Shown in pieces: positions 35,928 through 45,318 of a stretch of DNA of 64,000 nt (position 1 is its first letter; the number at the start of each line of letters is the position of its first letter). The DNA lies in the NCBI RefSeq assembly GCF_014697125.1, contig NZ_JACJRG010000021.1, forward strand, positions 39,682 through 103,681. Direction: 5' to 3'. The position numbers and the translations under genes were made by a program. The notes under the pieces are model-generated. The model saw only the letters and a program-made list of their open reading frames with translations, did no database searches and was not told the origin of the DNA. This DNA comes from Anabaena minutissima FACHB-250. GTDB lineage: Bacteria > Cyanobacteriota > Cyanobacteriia > Cyanobacteriales > Nostocaceae.

Positions 35928-37244
35928 TCAAAAATAATACTTCTGCTGTTGGCGAAAATTTGCTACCGATTCTACTATTCCTAAAGCGATAAAGTTAGTC
36001 AGCATAGCAGAACGACCGTAACTCATCCACGGGAGGGGTATACCCGCTACAGGTGCTAAACCCACGGTCATACCTACATTTACTATCAACTGAAACACGA
36101 TCATTGATAAAACACCGATCGCCAACAATGAACCAAAATTATCTTTGGCTGTTTGAGCTACGTGCAGTAACCGCCAGCAAATCAAACAAAAGACGAATAA
36201 AACAACTAAACATCCCACAAAACCAAATTCTTCACCCACCGCCGAGAAAATGAAATCTGTATGCTGTTCAGGGACAAAATTCAGTTGAGTCATTGGCCCT
36301 TTGAACAAACCCCAACCCCACATCTCACCTGCACCAATAGCAATGCGTGATTGATGTTGGTGATATCCTGCGCCTAATATATCCTGTCCAGGGCGTAGAA
36401 AGGTTGTCAGGCGGTCTTTTTGATATTCTTTCAAAATATTATTCCAGGCGAAGACCCCCAGTTCACCACCTAGCATATTGAGTGACCAAGCACCAATACC
36501 ACTAATACCAAACCGCCGCCAAGGAAGAGTTTGCCAACCGACAATCCCCATCGCAAATGACCAAATTAAACCTAAAAGACCCAAGGATATTTCGTGAAAA
36601 ACTATTAGGGGTTGTGATAATGGCCAAGATATACCAAATAAAATTGCGGCTATTACAGGAGAAATCAACAGGATTAACCAACCTGGATTAGCATTAGCCC
36701 AATACAACATCCCTAAAACTATTGATCCAAATACTAGTGATGTTGCCAAATCAGGTTGAGTAAATACTAATAACCAGGGTAGGGAAGTAAATGCCAAAGC
36801 CCGGCAAAAGTTCGGTAAAGTAGCTGCCGTAGTTTTGTGTAATAAAGCTGCTAGTGTAATGATTATCCCTACTTTGGCAAACTCTGAGGGTTGTATATTA
36901 AAACCACCCACAGTTATCCATCGTTGTGCGCCTTTGGCACTAGTACCGATGATCATTACTGCAATTAGACTGACGTTAGTGAGTGCGTATGTTATCCAAT
37001 GCCACTGGAGTAAGTTTTCATAACGAAACCGGGCGATAAACACAGCTATTAAAGTACCAATACCAGCAACTAGCCAGTGCCACCACCAGTCTGTAACAGG
37101 TTGCTTAAGTTCGGTACTGAGGATCATCAGTCCGCCAAAAATGCTGACGCCAACAGGTAATAAAAATAAAAGCCCATCTACTTGCTGCCAAGGCTTAACC
37201 CAAGACTTCCAGCGAATTTTGGGGAGCGAACGTTTCAATAACAT
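35928..37244 (-). CDS. rodA: Peptidoglycan polymerase RodA (SEDS family)
   Basis: A 438-residue integral membrane protein with about ten membrane segments. SEDS signatures are KGAQRWITVGGFNIQPSEFAK (start of the KGAxRW block), QPDLATSLVF with the catalytic-type Asp, GAGEMWGWGLFKGPMTQLNF, EQHTDFIFSAVGEEFGFVG and GIPLPWMSYGRSAM. It polymerises glycan strands with a class B penicillin-binding protein for elongation. The GxxLPW(M/I)SYG ending separates RodA from FtsW well enough to prefer RodA. It stands downstream of mrp on the same strand, 185 bp apart. Confidence 0.92.
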   Translation of the reverse strand: MLLKRSLPKIRWKSWVKPWQQVDGLLFLLPVGVSIFGGLMILSTELKQPVTDWWWHWLVAGIGTLIAVFIARFRYENLLQWHWITYALTNVSLIAVMIIGTSAKGAQRWITVGGFNIQPSEFAKVGIIITLAALLHKTTAATLPNFCRALAFTSLPWLLVFTQPDLATSLVFGSIVLGMLYWANANPGWLILLISPVIAAILFGISWPLSQPLIVFHEISLGLLGLIWSFAMGIVGWQTLPWRRFGISGIGAWSLNMLGGELGVFAWNNILKEYQKDRLTTFLRPGQDILGAGYHQHQSRIAIGAGEMWGWGLFKGPMTQLNFVPEQHTDFIFSAVGEEFGFVGCLVVLFVFCLICWRLLHVAQTAKDNFGSLLAIGVLSMIVFQLIVNVGMTVGLAPVAGIPLPWMSYGRSAMLTNFIALGIVESVANFRQQQKYYF

Positions 37245-37385
37245 TGTGTGAGTTTTACGTTTAGGTATGAGGTTTAATTATTTTGTGAAAATAGGGAGCA
37301 GGGAGTAAGGGTGTAAGGAAGATAGACAATGGAGAAATTAAATCATGCCCAATACCCAATTCCCATTGACTATTAATAACTTTGT

Positions 37386-37409
37386 ATTCCTAGGTTATGG
37401 CCTAGGAAT
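37386..37409. terminator. Perfect hairpin downstream of mrp
   Basis: ATTCCTAGG (37386-37394) and CCTAGGAAT (37401-37409) form a 9-bp stem with a six-base loop, 20 bases after the mrp stop. No U tract is present, so the terminator assignment is tentative. Confidence 0.35.
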
Positions 37410-37429
37410 CAGACCAAAATTAAAATTTA

Positions 37430-38500
37430 CTATGTCAAAGCCGCAACTGATACTTTACCAGCAATAGTTAATGCGATCGCTTTTAGGGCTTTGGCTGAGA
37501 CTGAATCTGGATCAGCAATAACTATCGGTACGCCATTGTCACCACCCACTCTAGTTGCAATTTCTAGTGGGACACAGCCTAACAAGGGTACTCCTAATTC
37601 GGCCGCGGTTTTAGAACCACCACCAGAGCCAAAGATATCGTACTGTTTATCTGGCATATCGGGAGGAATAAAATAACTCATGTTTTCTATTATTCCCAAT
37701 ACAGGCACATTCATTTGCTGGAACATCCGCAATCCTTTCCGGGAATCTAACAGTGCTACAGTTTGCGGTGTGGTAACAATTACCGCCCCGGACATTGGTA
37801 CGGATTGAGTTAAGGTTAACTGAGCATCACCTGTTCCTGGAGGCATATCCACAATTAAATAGTCTAATTCGCCCCATTGCACCTGATAGAGGAACTGGCG
37901 AATGACTCCATTTAACATGGGGCCACGCCAAATTACTGGCTGATCTCGGTCAATCAGAAAGCCCATTGAGACTAATTTGACACCATGATTAAAGGCAGGT
38001 TCTAAGACTTCACCTTTATCTGTGGAGCGAACCACAATTTGAGCATCAGCTAGTCCGAGCATCGTGGGGTCATTAGGCCCATAGATATCCGCATCTAGTA
38101 AGCCGACTTTTGCACCTGTTTGTGCCAATGCTACAGCCACATTTACTGCGATCGTACTTTTACCGACACCACCTTTACCACTGGAGACAGCAATAATATT
38201 TTTGACTCCCGGAACACCATTACGGTCAGGTAAGCTTTTTTGTTGGGGTGTTTCTGCTGTTACATCTACACTGACATTTGTTACACCAGGTAGCTTTTTT
38301 ACTGCTTTTTCACAGTCTTCAACAATAAATTCTCTTAGGGGACAGGCGGGTGTGGTTAAAACCAAAGTGAAGCTCACCTTACCACCTTCGATTTTGACGT
38401 TGCGAATCATGTTCAGTTCTACGAGACTTTTTCGCAGTTCTGGATCTTGCACTGGCCGCAACACTTCTAAAACAGATTGGGTATCAAGGACATCGTACAT
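37430..38500 (-). CDS. mrp: Mrp/ApbC-type iron-sulfur carrier ATPase
   Basis: A 356-residue cytoplasmic P-loop protein. Residues 1-90 are a MIP18/DUF59 domain (SVLEVLRPVQDPELRKSLVE, TTPACPL). Residues about 100-356 are the ParA/MinD-like ATPase with deviant Walker A AVSSGKGGVGKST, GLLDADIYGPNDPTMLG and DYLIVDMPPGTGDAQLT. The CxxC usual for cluster binding in the C-terminal half is not evident; the region reads IENMSYFIPPDMPDKQYDIF, where many relatives have MSYFxCPxC. It is therefore likely, but less certain, to carry clusters by itself. Named Mrp from domain architecture. Upstream of rodA. Confidence 0.9.
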   Translation of the reverse strand: MYDVLDTQSVLEVLRPVQDPELRKSLVELNMIRNVKIEGGKVSFTLVLTTPACPLREFIVEDCEKAVKKLPGVTNVSVDVTAETPQQKSLPDRNGVPGVKNIIAVSSGKGGVGKSTIAVNVAVALAQTGAKVGLLDADIYGPNDPTMLGLADAQIVVRSTDKGEVLEPAFNHGVKLVSMGFLIDRDQPVIWRGPMLNGVIRQFLYQVQWGELDYLIVDMPPGTGDAQLTLTQSVPMSGAVIVTTPQTVALLDSRKGLRMFQQMNVPVLGIIENMSYFIPPDMPDKQYDIFGSGGGSKTAAELGVPLLGCVPLEIATRVGGDNGVPIVIADPDSVSAKALKAIALTIAGKVSVAALT

Positions 38501-38737
38501 AACAATTCAAAATTCAAAATTTAAAATTCAAAATGAAGAAATCTAAAGCAGTAATTGCTTAGTGTGTTCTTTGCGATCGGCGTAACAAAATTTAAAAAAG
38601 TTTTATTATCACCTAATAGAATCTTAACTTTCTTTAGTGATTAAAGATTAGGAACTGAGCATTGGGTATTGGGTATTGGGCTAAAAACGTCTACCTTGTC
38701 TTCTCACTTCCCTAACCCTCTCAACCCCAGCCTCTTC

Positions 38738-39256
38738 TCAGTCCCCAATCCCCTTAATTTGCTTTTTCTGTCCTGATACTGCTTGCAATGCTGCTTTTTC
38801 TACGGCTTCCACTAGAGAACGTGCCACACGATCCGCGTAGGGACGTGAAAATGACCAAATAAGTGGCGATAACCAGCCTCTTAAGGTGACTGAATAAGAT
38901 AAACAAGTGCCACAAACAGTTGATTCTACTTGGTAAGTAATTCGTTCTTCTACGCCAGGAATTGCCATAACTCTGATACTCAGCAATTCTCTAGGGTTGA
39001 CTCGCTCCACAAAAATTCTAATCGGAATTGGTGAAAAGCGTGTTACTGCTTGGTAAATTAATCCGGGTTTAGGTACTAATCCATAGGGGACGTTGGTACT
39101 TTTTAGTAGTGGGTGCCAGGAAACATCTCTTAAGTCAACTACCTTTTGCCAGAGATCGTCTACAGAAGCAGAACTAATTTCTCTATATGTCCGTACCAGA
39201 GAAACGCAAAACCGACGGTGTTTGCGGTGGATAAATTTGGATAACCAAGCTCTCAT
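38738..39256 (-). CDS. SRPBCC-fold conserved cyanobacterial protein
   Basis: A 172-residue soluble protein with a START/Bet v1-like (SRPBCC) layout: an N-terminal strand VSLVRTYREISSASVDDLWQ, a helix with KVVDLRDVSWHPLL, beta strands (GLIYQAVTRFSPIPIRIFVE, PRELLSIRVMAIPGVEERIT) and the long C-terminal helix (YADRVARSLVEAVEKAALQA). Such folds bind hydrophobic ligands or lipids. There is a Cys-rich bit (STVCGTCLSYS). No partner gene in the vicinity gives a role. Its start ATG at 39256 is followed by the basic N-terminus RAWLSKFIHRKHRR. Confidence 0.7.
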   Translation of the reverse strand: MRAWLSKFIHRKHRRFCVSLVRTYREISSASVDDLWQKVVDLRDVSWHPLLKSTNVPYGLVPKPGLIYQAVTRFSPIPIRIFVERVNPRELLSIRVMAIPGVEERITYQVESTVCGTCLSYSVTLRGWLSPLIWSFSRPYADRVARSLVEAVEKAALQAVSGQKKQIKGIGD

Positions 39257-39642
39257 TTGCCTAATCTTCCTCGCTACAAACTTGCTGGTAACTCTGGCAT
39301 AGTCAGCTACTCTGAATTAATAGCACTCAACACTCAAAACTCAGCACGGGCTAAACGCCCCGCTACCGCTAACAGCACTCAGCACTCAGCACTTAAGATG
39401 TTTGTAGACTAATGCACCAGAATGTTCCCATCAAGAAGTACAACAAAAATTTAGTCAATATACAAGCCTATACGCATTTGAGGGAAAATAATTCTAGTCA
39501 TGCCCATTGATCATGTAAATGTTTCACAAGCAAAAGACTGTTTGGGCAAGTTGAGTCTCATTTTTGGCTCGTGCTGCCCACAAATTTTTAGAATGAAAAT
39601 TTGTGGCTGTTTTGGACAATATAATTTAGTTTCGGGAATCTC
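39257..39642. other. Divergent promoter region of SRPBCC gene and hemF
   Basis: Holds dispersed repeats at 39318-39395 (ACTCAGCACTC units; the CGGGCTAAACGCCCCGCTACC unit that also occurs near 6915) and AT-rich sequence nearer to hemF. No gene seen. Confidence 0.5.
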
Positions 39643-40692
39643 ATGGTAACTAATTCGCACACTCCAACTGTAGAAGCAAAATTATCTCCGTCTTTACCAG
39701 TGACTGATGCTAAGGCGCGTGTCAGTCATTTTATGAAGCAATTACAAGATGAAATTACACAAGCACTAGCAGCACTGGATGGCGTTGGTACGTTTCAGGA
39801 AGATAGTTGGGAACGTCCGGAGGGTGGTGGCGGGCGATCGCGTGTACTGCGTGATGGTGCAATATTTGAACAAGCCGGTGTAAATTTTTCTGAAGTTTGG
39901 GGTTCTCATCTGCCTCCTTCCATTTTAGCCCAGCGTCCAGAAGCAGAAGGACATGGCTTTTATGCTACTGGTACATCCCTGGTGTTACATCCCCGTAACC
40001 CTTATGTACCAACTGTTCACCTCAATTACCGCTATTTTGAAGCCGGCCCTGTGTGGTGGTTTGGTGGTGGTGCTGACTTAACACCCTATTATCCCTTTGC
40101 AGAAGATGCTGCCCACTTCCACAACACATTAAAGCAGGCTTGTGATCAACATCACCCAGAGTATTACCCAGTCTTTAAACGCTGGTGTGACGAATATTTT
40201 TACCTCAAGCATCGAGACGAAAACAGAGGTATAGGTGGGTTATTTTTCGATTACCAAGATGGCCAAGGAGTTTTGTATCGTGGCCCTAATCCCAAAGGGA
40301 ATGCAGCCGACTACAGTAACCAAGTAGGAGTACCAGCACAACGCAATTGGGAAGATTTATTTGGTTTTATTCAAGGTTCTGGTAGAGCATTTTTACCCGC
40401 TTATGTACCCATCGTTGAACGTCGTCATGGGATAGAATATGGCGATCGCGAACGCAATTTTCAACTCTACCGTCGGGGTAGATACGTCGAATTTAACTTA
40501 GTTTACGACCGAGGCACAATCTTTGGCTTACAAACCAATGGACGTACAGAATCGATTTTGATGTCTTTACCGCCTTTGGTGCGTTGGGAATACGGTTATC
40601 AACCAGAACCTAATACCCCTGAAGCAGAATTGTATAAGACATTTCTCAAACCCCAAGATTGGATCAACTGGCAACCAAATGAAAAATGCTGA
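39643..40692 (+). CDS. hemF: Coproporphyrinogen III oxidase, oxygen-dependent
   Basis: A 349-residue soluble enzyme that converts coproporphyrinogen III to protoporphyrinogen IX with O2, feeding heme and chlorophyll synthesis. Conserved blocks are all present: RPEGGGGRSRVLRDGAIFEQ, VNFSEVWGSHLP, HLNYRYFEAG, WWFGGGADLTPYYPF, GIGGLFFDYQDGQ and EFNLVYDRGTIFGLQTNGRT. An acidic N-terminal helix (residues 20-45) is normal. The anaerobic route (HemN) is not in the window. Followed by a 740-bp repeat-rich spacer. Confidence 0.98.
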   Translation: MVTNSHTPTVEAKLSPSLPVTDAKARVSHFMKQLQDEITQALAALDGVGTFQEDSWERPEGGGGRSRVLRDGAIFEQAGVNFSEVWGSHLPPSILAQRPEAEGHGFYATGTSLVLHPRNPYVPTVHLNYRYFEAGPVWWFGGGADLTPYYPFAEDAAHFHNTLKQACDQHHPEYYPVFKRWCDEYFYLKHRDENRGIGGLFFDYQDGQGVLYRGPNPKGNAADYSNQVGVPAQRNWEDLFGFIQGSGRAFLPAYVPIVERRHGIEYGDRERNFQLYRRGRYVEFNLVYDRGTIFGLQTNGRTESILMSLPPLVRWEYGYQPEPNTPEAELYKTFLKPQDWINWQPNEKC

Positions 40693-41432
40693 GTTGAAAG
40701 TGCTGTTAGCGGAGCGGAATCTTCGCTATCGCAACTCTGACAGAAACCCATTGCGAATTAATTGCCATCTTCTCTACGTTCCCTGCGGTAGCGTTGCGTA
40801 GCAAAGCAAGCTACGCAACGCTACCGCGAACCCCGAAGGGTACGCGAAGCGTGTCGTAGACAGAGGCTACGCCAACGTAGCGAGGCAAAGCATCGTTGCG
40901 AATTGTTTTAACCCTGTGGAATAGTTACTTGCCTTGCGTAGTTCTCAACTCATCAATGATCAATTCAAAATAATTTTGTTTCGTGGACTAAGTACTTTTC
41001 ACGGGTTACTCAGCACAGATTTGGTGAGTTAAACTACTAAAAGTAAGCACCTAGTACAAAAAAAGGTGACAAATTTAGCTGTATCTTGTTAAATTCAAGT
41101 TTCAGCACTAGATAGTCCTGTAGTTGGTGGGTTAAATAATTTACTACTTTTTCTAGAGTAGTATCATTGTTTATCAGACTGATATGTGATTCATCAATTC
41201 CAGGACTAGTACCAATTCACCAAGAAAAGGCAACAGATACAACTCTGAAAACCCAGGTTTGATCTTACCTTCTTTAATTACGTAGGCGAAAGCCTTCGCT
41301 ACGGGACGCTACGCGAAGCTCTAGGCTGTTACGATTGACGTAAAGCCTGCGGCATAGCTGCGCTTAAAGCGTAGCGGGGCGCAGCCCTTAAGAATTACGA
41401 ATTGGTATAACTTAGCCACAGTAAATTTTAAG
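40693..41432. other. Repeat-rich intergenic region after hemF
   Basis: 40785-40827 is a large perfect inverted repeat. 40828-40890 holds GTGTCGTAGACAGAGGCTAC-type units related to 25.6 kb. 41285-41320 holds a GCTACGGGACGCTACGCGAA unit and 41340-41385 further GC-rich fragments. Between these is AT-rich sequence without gene features. Confidence 0.6.
40785..40827. repeat. Large perfect inverted repeat
   Basis: GCGGTAGCGTTGCGTAGC (40785-40802) pairs with GCTACGCAACGCTACCGC (40810-40827) with a seven-base loop: an 18-bp perfect stem. It belongs to the GCG-TAGC-rich repeat family seen elsewhere in the window. Confidence 0.9.
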
Positions 41433-41822
41433 ATGAGTGCCACAGGGGGCTTAGTGATTCAAATAGAACAAACAACTTATACAACTCAAGATGGTAATAC
41501 AGTTATTATCTTGACCCCAGCAGGTCGCTTAGATATCACCACAGCTTGGCAATTTCGCCTGAAGTTACAGGAATGTATTTCTAAACTCAGCCGTCATGTG
41601 GTGGTGAATCTTGGCCAAGTAAATTTTATCGATAGCTCAGGTCTTACATCTTTGGTCGCTGGTATGCGTGATGCGGATAAAGTCAAGGGCAGTTTCCGTA
41701 TTTGCAATGTTCATCCAGAGGCAAAACTTGTATTTGAAGTGACAATGATGGATACAGTGTTTGAAATTTTTGAAACTGAAAATGAAGCTTTAGAAGGTGT
41801 GCCTAGAAGTATTGCTAGCTAA
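41433..41822 (+). CDS. STAS-domain anti-sigma factor antagonist-like protein
   Basis: A 129-residue STAS protein: VIILTPAGRLDITTAWQFRL, the phospho-serine loop in VNLGQVNFIDSSGLTSLVAG and the strand-helix ending KLVFEVTMMDTVFEIFE. In SpoIIAA-type antagonists a Ser in the DSSGL motif is phosphorylated by an anti-sigma kinase. No kinase or sigma gene is adjacent, so its partner is elsewhere. A hairpin follows at 41915-41943. Confidence 0.88.
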   Translation: MSATGGLVIQIEQTTYTTQDGNTVIILTPAGRLDITTAWQFRLKLQECISKLSRHVVVNLGQVNFIDSSGLTSLVAGMRDADKVKGSFRICNVHPEAKLVFEVTMMDTVFEIFETENEALEGVPRSIAS

Positions 41823-42309
41823 GAGTCTGTTTCTGTAAGCTTAAAACAAAGCTCAGTGTCTCCGTTCGCGTAGCGTCTCCGTCAGTAGAAGCGATAGCTA
41901 AAATGGCTTATAAGCCCACACTGTATGCTTGCATCAGTGTGGGAGTATGTCACAGTCTTGATAACCTTTTTGCCTGAAAATGTGATGGCTTTCCTGATTT
42001 GATGAAAGTTTCCATCCAGAGGTTTTATATTCCACTGCACGGTAGTTTTTCTTAACCTTTGGAAAGCCCTTTTTACCCCACAAAATATCTGTGTGATATC
42101 CATCCGTGATTGGAGATCCACCATATACTTATTCGCGATCGCTATTTGATGAATTGAACCTCTAACCTGTCATCACAGTCAATTCACCCCGCCTAACTCA
42201 CGTTGTACTATCTCATCACCGCAATCTTGAACCATTGCATCGGTTGATCCGAAAAAGTAGTAGAGTGAAAAGTGCATCTAGTAGCGTTAAGAACTTGACT
42301 AAATCACCT
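41823..42309. other. Spacer between STAS gene and tpiA with hairpin
   Basis: A strong hairpin lies at 41915-41943: CCCACACTG and CAGTGTGGG with an inner ATGC/GCAT, about 13 bp with one bulge. It lacks a T tract. The opposite-strand 80-codon frame here has no recognisable content. The remaining sequence up to the tpiA start includes one HIP1 site. Confidence 0.5.
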
Positions 42310-43035
42310 GTGCGGAAAATCGTTATTGCCGGTAACTGGAAAATGTTTAAAATCCAGGCAGAATCACAAGAGTTTTTAACAGGGTTTCTGCCGTCCTTAC
42401 AAGAAACGTCTCCAGGGCGGGAAGTGGTCTTATGTCCTCCTTTCACTGACCTGAGCGTTTTGTCCAAGAGTTTACATGGTAGCCTTGTACAACTGGGAGC
42501 GCAAAATGTCCACTGGGAGGAAAGTGGGGCGTACACTGGTGAAATTTCAGGCCCCATGTTGGTAGAACTTGGTGTACGTTATGTAATTGTCGGTCACAGT
42601 GAAAGACGGCAATTCTTTGGTGAAACTGACGAAACCGTGAATTTACGCCTGAAAGCTGCCCAAAAATATGGTTTAACCCCCATTCTTTGTGTAGGTGAAA
42701 CCAAACAACAACGAGACGCTGGGGAAACTGAATCACTGATTATTAGCCAACTCGAAAAAGACTTAGTTGATGTTGATCAGGAAACTTTGGTGATTGCTTA
42801 CGAACCGATTTGGGCAATTGGTACTGGCGACACTTGCGAAGCGACAGAAGCTAATCGAGTCATTGGCTTGATTCGCAGCGAGTTAAAAAATCCTGATGTC
42901 CCAATTCAATATGGTGGTTCAGTGAAGCCAAATAACATCGATGAGATTATGGCGCAACCAGAAATCGATGGTGTACTTGTCGGCGGAGCAAGTTTAGAAC
43001 CTGCCAGTTTTGCCCGCATTGTCAACTATCATTAA
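42310..43035 (+). CDS. tpiA: Triosephosphate isomerase
   Basis: 241 residues from a GTG at 42310 (MRKIVIAGNWKMF), the length and N-terminus of other cyanobacterial TPI proteins; the open frame reaches 25 codons further upstream without homologue-like sequence. Active-site residues are intact: Asn-Lys in GNWKM, His in VIVGHSERR, Glu in VIAYEPIWAIGTG and the flexible loop 6 in the same block, then QYGGSVKPNN for phosphate. Interconverts dihydroxyacetone phosphate and glyceraldehyde 3-phosphate in the Calvin cycle and glycolysis. folP follows 80 bp later on the same strand. Confidence 0.96.
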   Translation: MRKIVIAGNWKMFKIQAESQEFLTGFLPSLQETSPGREVVLCPPFTDLSVLSKSLHGSLVQLGAQNVHWEESGAYTGEISGPMLVELGVRYVIVGHSERRQFFGETDETVNLRLKAAQKYGLTPILCVGETKQQRDAGETESLIISQLEKDLVDVDQETLVIAYEPIWAIGTGDTCEATEANRVIGLIRSELKNPDVPIQYGGSVKPNNIDEIMAQPEIDGVLVGGASLEPASFARIVNYH

Positions 43036-43115
43036 CCCCTTTGCAGAGTCAATAGTCCATAGTCATTAGTCTGTGTTTAAATCACGATTGACTGTTGACT
43101 ATTGACTAATTTTAT

Positions 43116-43976
43116 ATGTGTAGCAAGTTAGTAATACGCGATCGCTGTTTCGACTGGGGACAGCGTACTTATTTAATGGGTGTCTTGAATGTGACACCTG
43201 ATAGTTTTAGTGATGGTGGTAAATTTAATACTCCTGCGGCGGCTCTATCCCAGGCTGAGGCTTTGGTAGCGGCTGGTGCTGATATCATTGATGTGGGAGG
43301 TCAATCAACTAGACCCGGCGCACAGCAAATCAGCCTAGAAGCAGAACTAAATCGGGTACTGCCAGTATTACAGGTATTACGGTCAAACATTTCTGTACCT
43401 ATATCCGTAGATACAACTAGGGCTGCGGTCGCTAAAGCTTCTGTTGAAGCTGGGGCAGATATTATTAATGATATTTCTGGCGGCACATTTGATCACGAAA
43501 TGTTGCCCACAGTAGCTAGTTTAGGTGTACCAATTGTGTTGATGCACATCCGAGGGACACCCCAGACGATGCAACAAATGACTGATTATCAGGATGTAAT
43601 AGAAGAAATTTCTAGTTTTTTAACTCAACAGATCACAATAGCTACAGATTTGGGCATCAATCGCGAAAAAATCATTATTGATCCCGGTATTGGTTTTGCT
43701 AAGAACTATGAGCAAAATCTAGAAATTCTGCGCCGCTTGGGTTTATTGCGATCGCTTAATTGTCCTATCTTAGTAGGGGTATCCCGCAAAAGTTTTATCG
43801 GTCAGATTTTAAATCAACCAGATCCGCAAGCCAGAGTTTGGGGAACGGCCGCAGCGTGTTGTGCGGCTATCTTGAATGGTGCAGAGATCCTCCGAGTTCA
43901 TGATATTCAAGAAATGCGCGATGTGTCTCTAGTTGCTGATGCCATCTTTCGAGCGAATAACAGAGGGGATAGTTAA
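43116..43976 (+). CDS. folP: Dihydropteroate synthase
   Basis: A 286-residue TIM-barrel enzyme that joins 6-hydroxymethyl-dihydropterin pyrophosphate with p-aminobenzoate in folate synthesis. Blocks are LMGVLNVTPDSFSDGGKF, GADIIDVGGQSTRPGAQQIS, ISVDTTRAAVAKASVEAGAD, DIINDISGGTFDHEM, VPIVLMHIRGTPQTMQ, IIIDPGIGFAKNYEQNLEIL and PILVGVSRKSFIG. The first sulfonamide-sensitive loops are of normal form. Follows tpiA by 80 bp and may share its transcript. Confidence 0.97.
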   Translation: MCSKLVIRDRCFDWGQRTYLMGVLNVTPDSFSDGGKFNTPAAALSQAEALVAAGADIIDVGGQSTRPGAQQISLEAELNRVLPVLQVLRSNISVPISVDTTRAAVAKASVEAGADIINDISGGTFDHEMLPTVASLGVPIVLMHIRGTPQTMQQMTDYQDVIEEISSFLTQQITIATDLGINREKIIIDPGIGFAKNYEQNLEILRRLGLLRSLNCPILVGVSRKSFIGQILNQPDPQARVWGTAAACCAAILNGAEILRVHDIQEMRDVSLVADAIFRANNRGDS

Positions 43977-44124
43977 GAGGGGACAGGATGGGAGAAAAAA
44001 AGGTGTTTCTTTAATTCTTAGCAGTTGGTGCGCCGTCTTGTGCAGCTGCTATCAAGAATCACAGAATGAGGGAATCAATCAAAATCTTTCTGGTACAGTC
44101 CCCAAGCTCTATGTTCACACAGAC

Positions 44125-44961
44125 TTAACCATGTTCAATATTTTTACCATTACCCTCAGTGTTAACTGTTTCAGCAACCATTTCTTTCATTAATTCGCCT
44201 GATTTGCCAGGATCGACAAACACAACTTTGGCATTTGGACTTTCTCCCAGCCTATAGCTAGCATTTATATAATCTTGCGCCACTAAATAACGCAAAATTT
44301 CTTTAGTTTCAGGATTGCTACGTAACCCTTCAGCAATTATCTGGATGGAAGTCATAGTTCCTTCTGCTTTCTTAATAGCAGCTTGCCTCTCTGCTTCTGC
44401 TTCAGTAATCAATGCCCGTTTTTTGATTTCCGCCGCTCGCTCCTCTTCCATTGACTTACGTACACTCTCCGGTGGTGTAATTCTTTGAATATCTAATCGG
44501 ATAATCTCAACTCCCCAATCGGCTGTAGTGTTATTCAACTGGTCTAAGATGGCTTTATCCATCTCCGCTCTTGTCACATTAGTCTCTTCTACAGTGTTCT
44601 GGGCAATAATTTCTCGGAGTGTAGTTGTGGCTAGCTGTGTGAGTGAACCTTGCAAGTCTTCAATCTCATAAAAGCTTTTCTCAATATTTTTTATTTTCCA
44701 GAACAATACAGCATCAACTTCTAAGTAGATATTATCTTTAGTGATGACATTTTGTGGTTTGATATCTATGTACTGTTCTCTCGTAGTATCTTCCATCACA
44801 ACTTGATCCACCAGAGGTACTACAAAGTTCAACCCTGGCGTCAGTGTGCGATGTTTCCTTCCCAAGCGTTCTACTAAGGCGGCATTCCCTTCGTTGATAA
44901 TTTTGGCAGATCCTAAGGCATAAGCTATAAGTGCTAAGACTACAGCAATAATTGGCTCCAT
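44125..44961 (-). CDS. SPFH/stomatin-like (slipin) membrane protein
   Basis: A 278-residue protein: N-terminal membrane segment (PIIAVVLALIAYALGSAKII), then the SPFH domain (NEGNAALVERLGRKHRTLTP, GLNFVVPLVDQVVMEDTTRE, DNIYLEVDAVLFWKIKNIEK) and a helical coiled region (EEERAAEIKKRALITEAEAE) that mediates oligomer ring formation. The C-terminal 25 residues carry a hydrophobic strand and acidic tail. Slipins organise membrane microdomains and often work with NfeD-type partners; none is adjacent here. Folding and location are secure; the specific role is not. Confidence 0.9.
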   Translation of the reverse strand: MEPIIAVVLALIAYALGSAKIINEGNAALVERLGRKHRTLTPGLNFVVPLVDQVVMEDTTREQYIDIKPQNVITKDNIYLEVDAVLFWKIKNIEKSFYEIEDLQGSLTQLATTTLREIIAQNTVEETNVTRAEMDKAILDQLNNTTADWGVEIIRLDIQRITPPESVRKSMEEERAAEIKKRALITEAEAERQAAIKKAEGTMTSIQIIAEGLRSNPETKEILRYLVAQDYINASYRLGESPNAKVVFVDPGKSGELMKEMVAETVNTEGNGKNIEHG

Positions 44962-45318
44962 ATATGCTCCTATTAGCTTTTAAGGAGATTTTAGTTTAAA
45001 GGACATGGTAATACCATGTTTTACATTTAAGTCTAATGTTTTGAGTTTGTAACTAAAATAACTTAAGTTAGGCGAATTTAAACAAGCCCTCTCCAGAGTT
45101 TGCTTTTCTACTCCTCTTTTATGACTCTGATGAAAGTCAAAAAGGTAGGATGGGTTTGATTTTGTTCAACCCATCCTACCCCTAAATTTAACAAAACCTA
45201 GATATATAAAGGTTTATGATGTTTATGTCACGGTATCAAATAAAGCTACAAAAAATAATATCGATGCAAAATTGGGGACTAAAAGAATTAACTTGCGTCC
45301 CCAATTGCTGAAATAAAC
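44962..45318. other. Spacer with perfect hairpin
   Basis: GGTAGGATGGGTT (45144-45156) and AACCCATCCTACC (45168-45180) make a 13-bp perfect stem with an 11-base loop. The motif is a common dispersed cyanobacterial repeat. It may end the polysaccharide export gene transcript, which runs leftward from 46815 to 45319. No T tract. Confidence 0.55.

Noticed and set aside
41882..42124. 80-codon frame on the minus strand after the STAS gene
   Set aside because: No ribosome binding site or family motif; it contains the hairpin at 41915-41943 as part of its coding frame.
43933..44193. 86-codon frame overlapping folP and the slipin gene
   Set aside because: Overlaps the ends of two well-supported genes and has no recognisable features.
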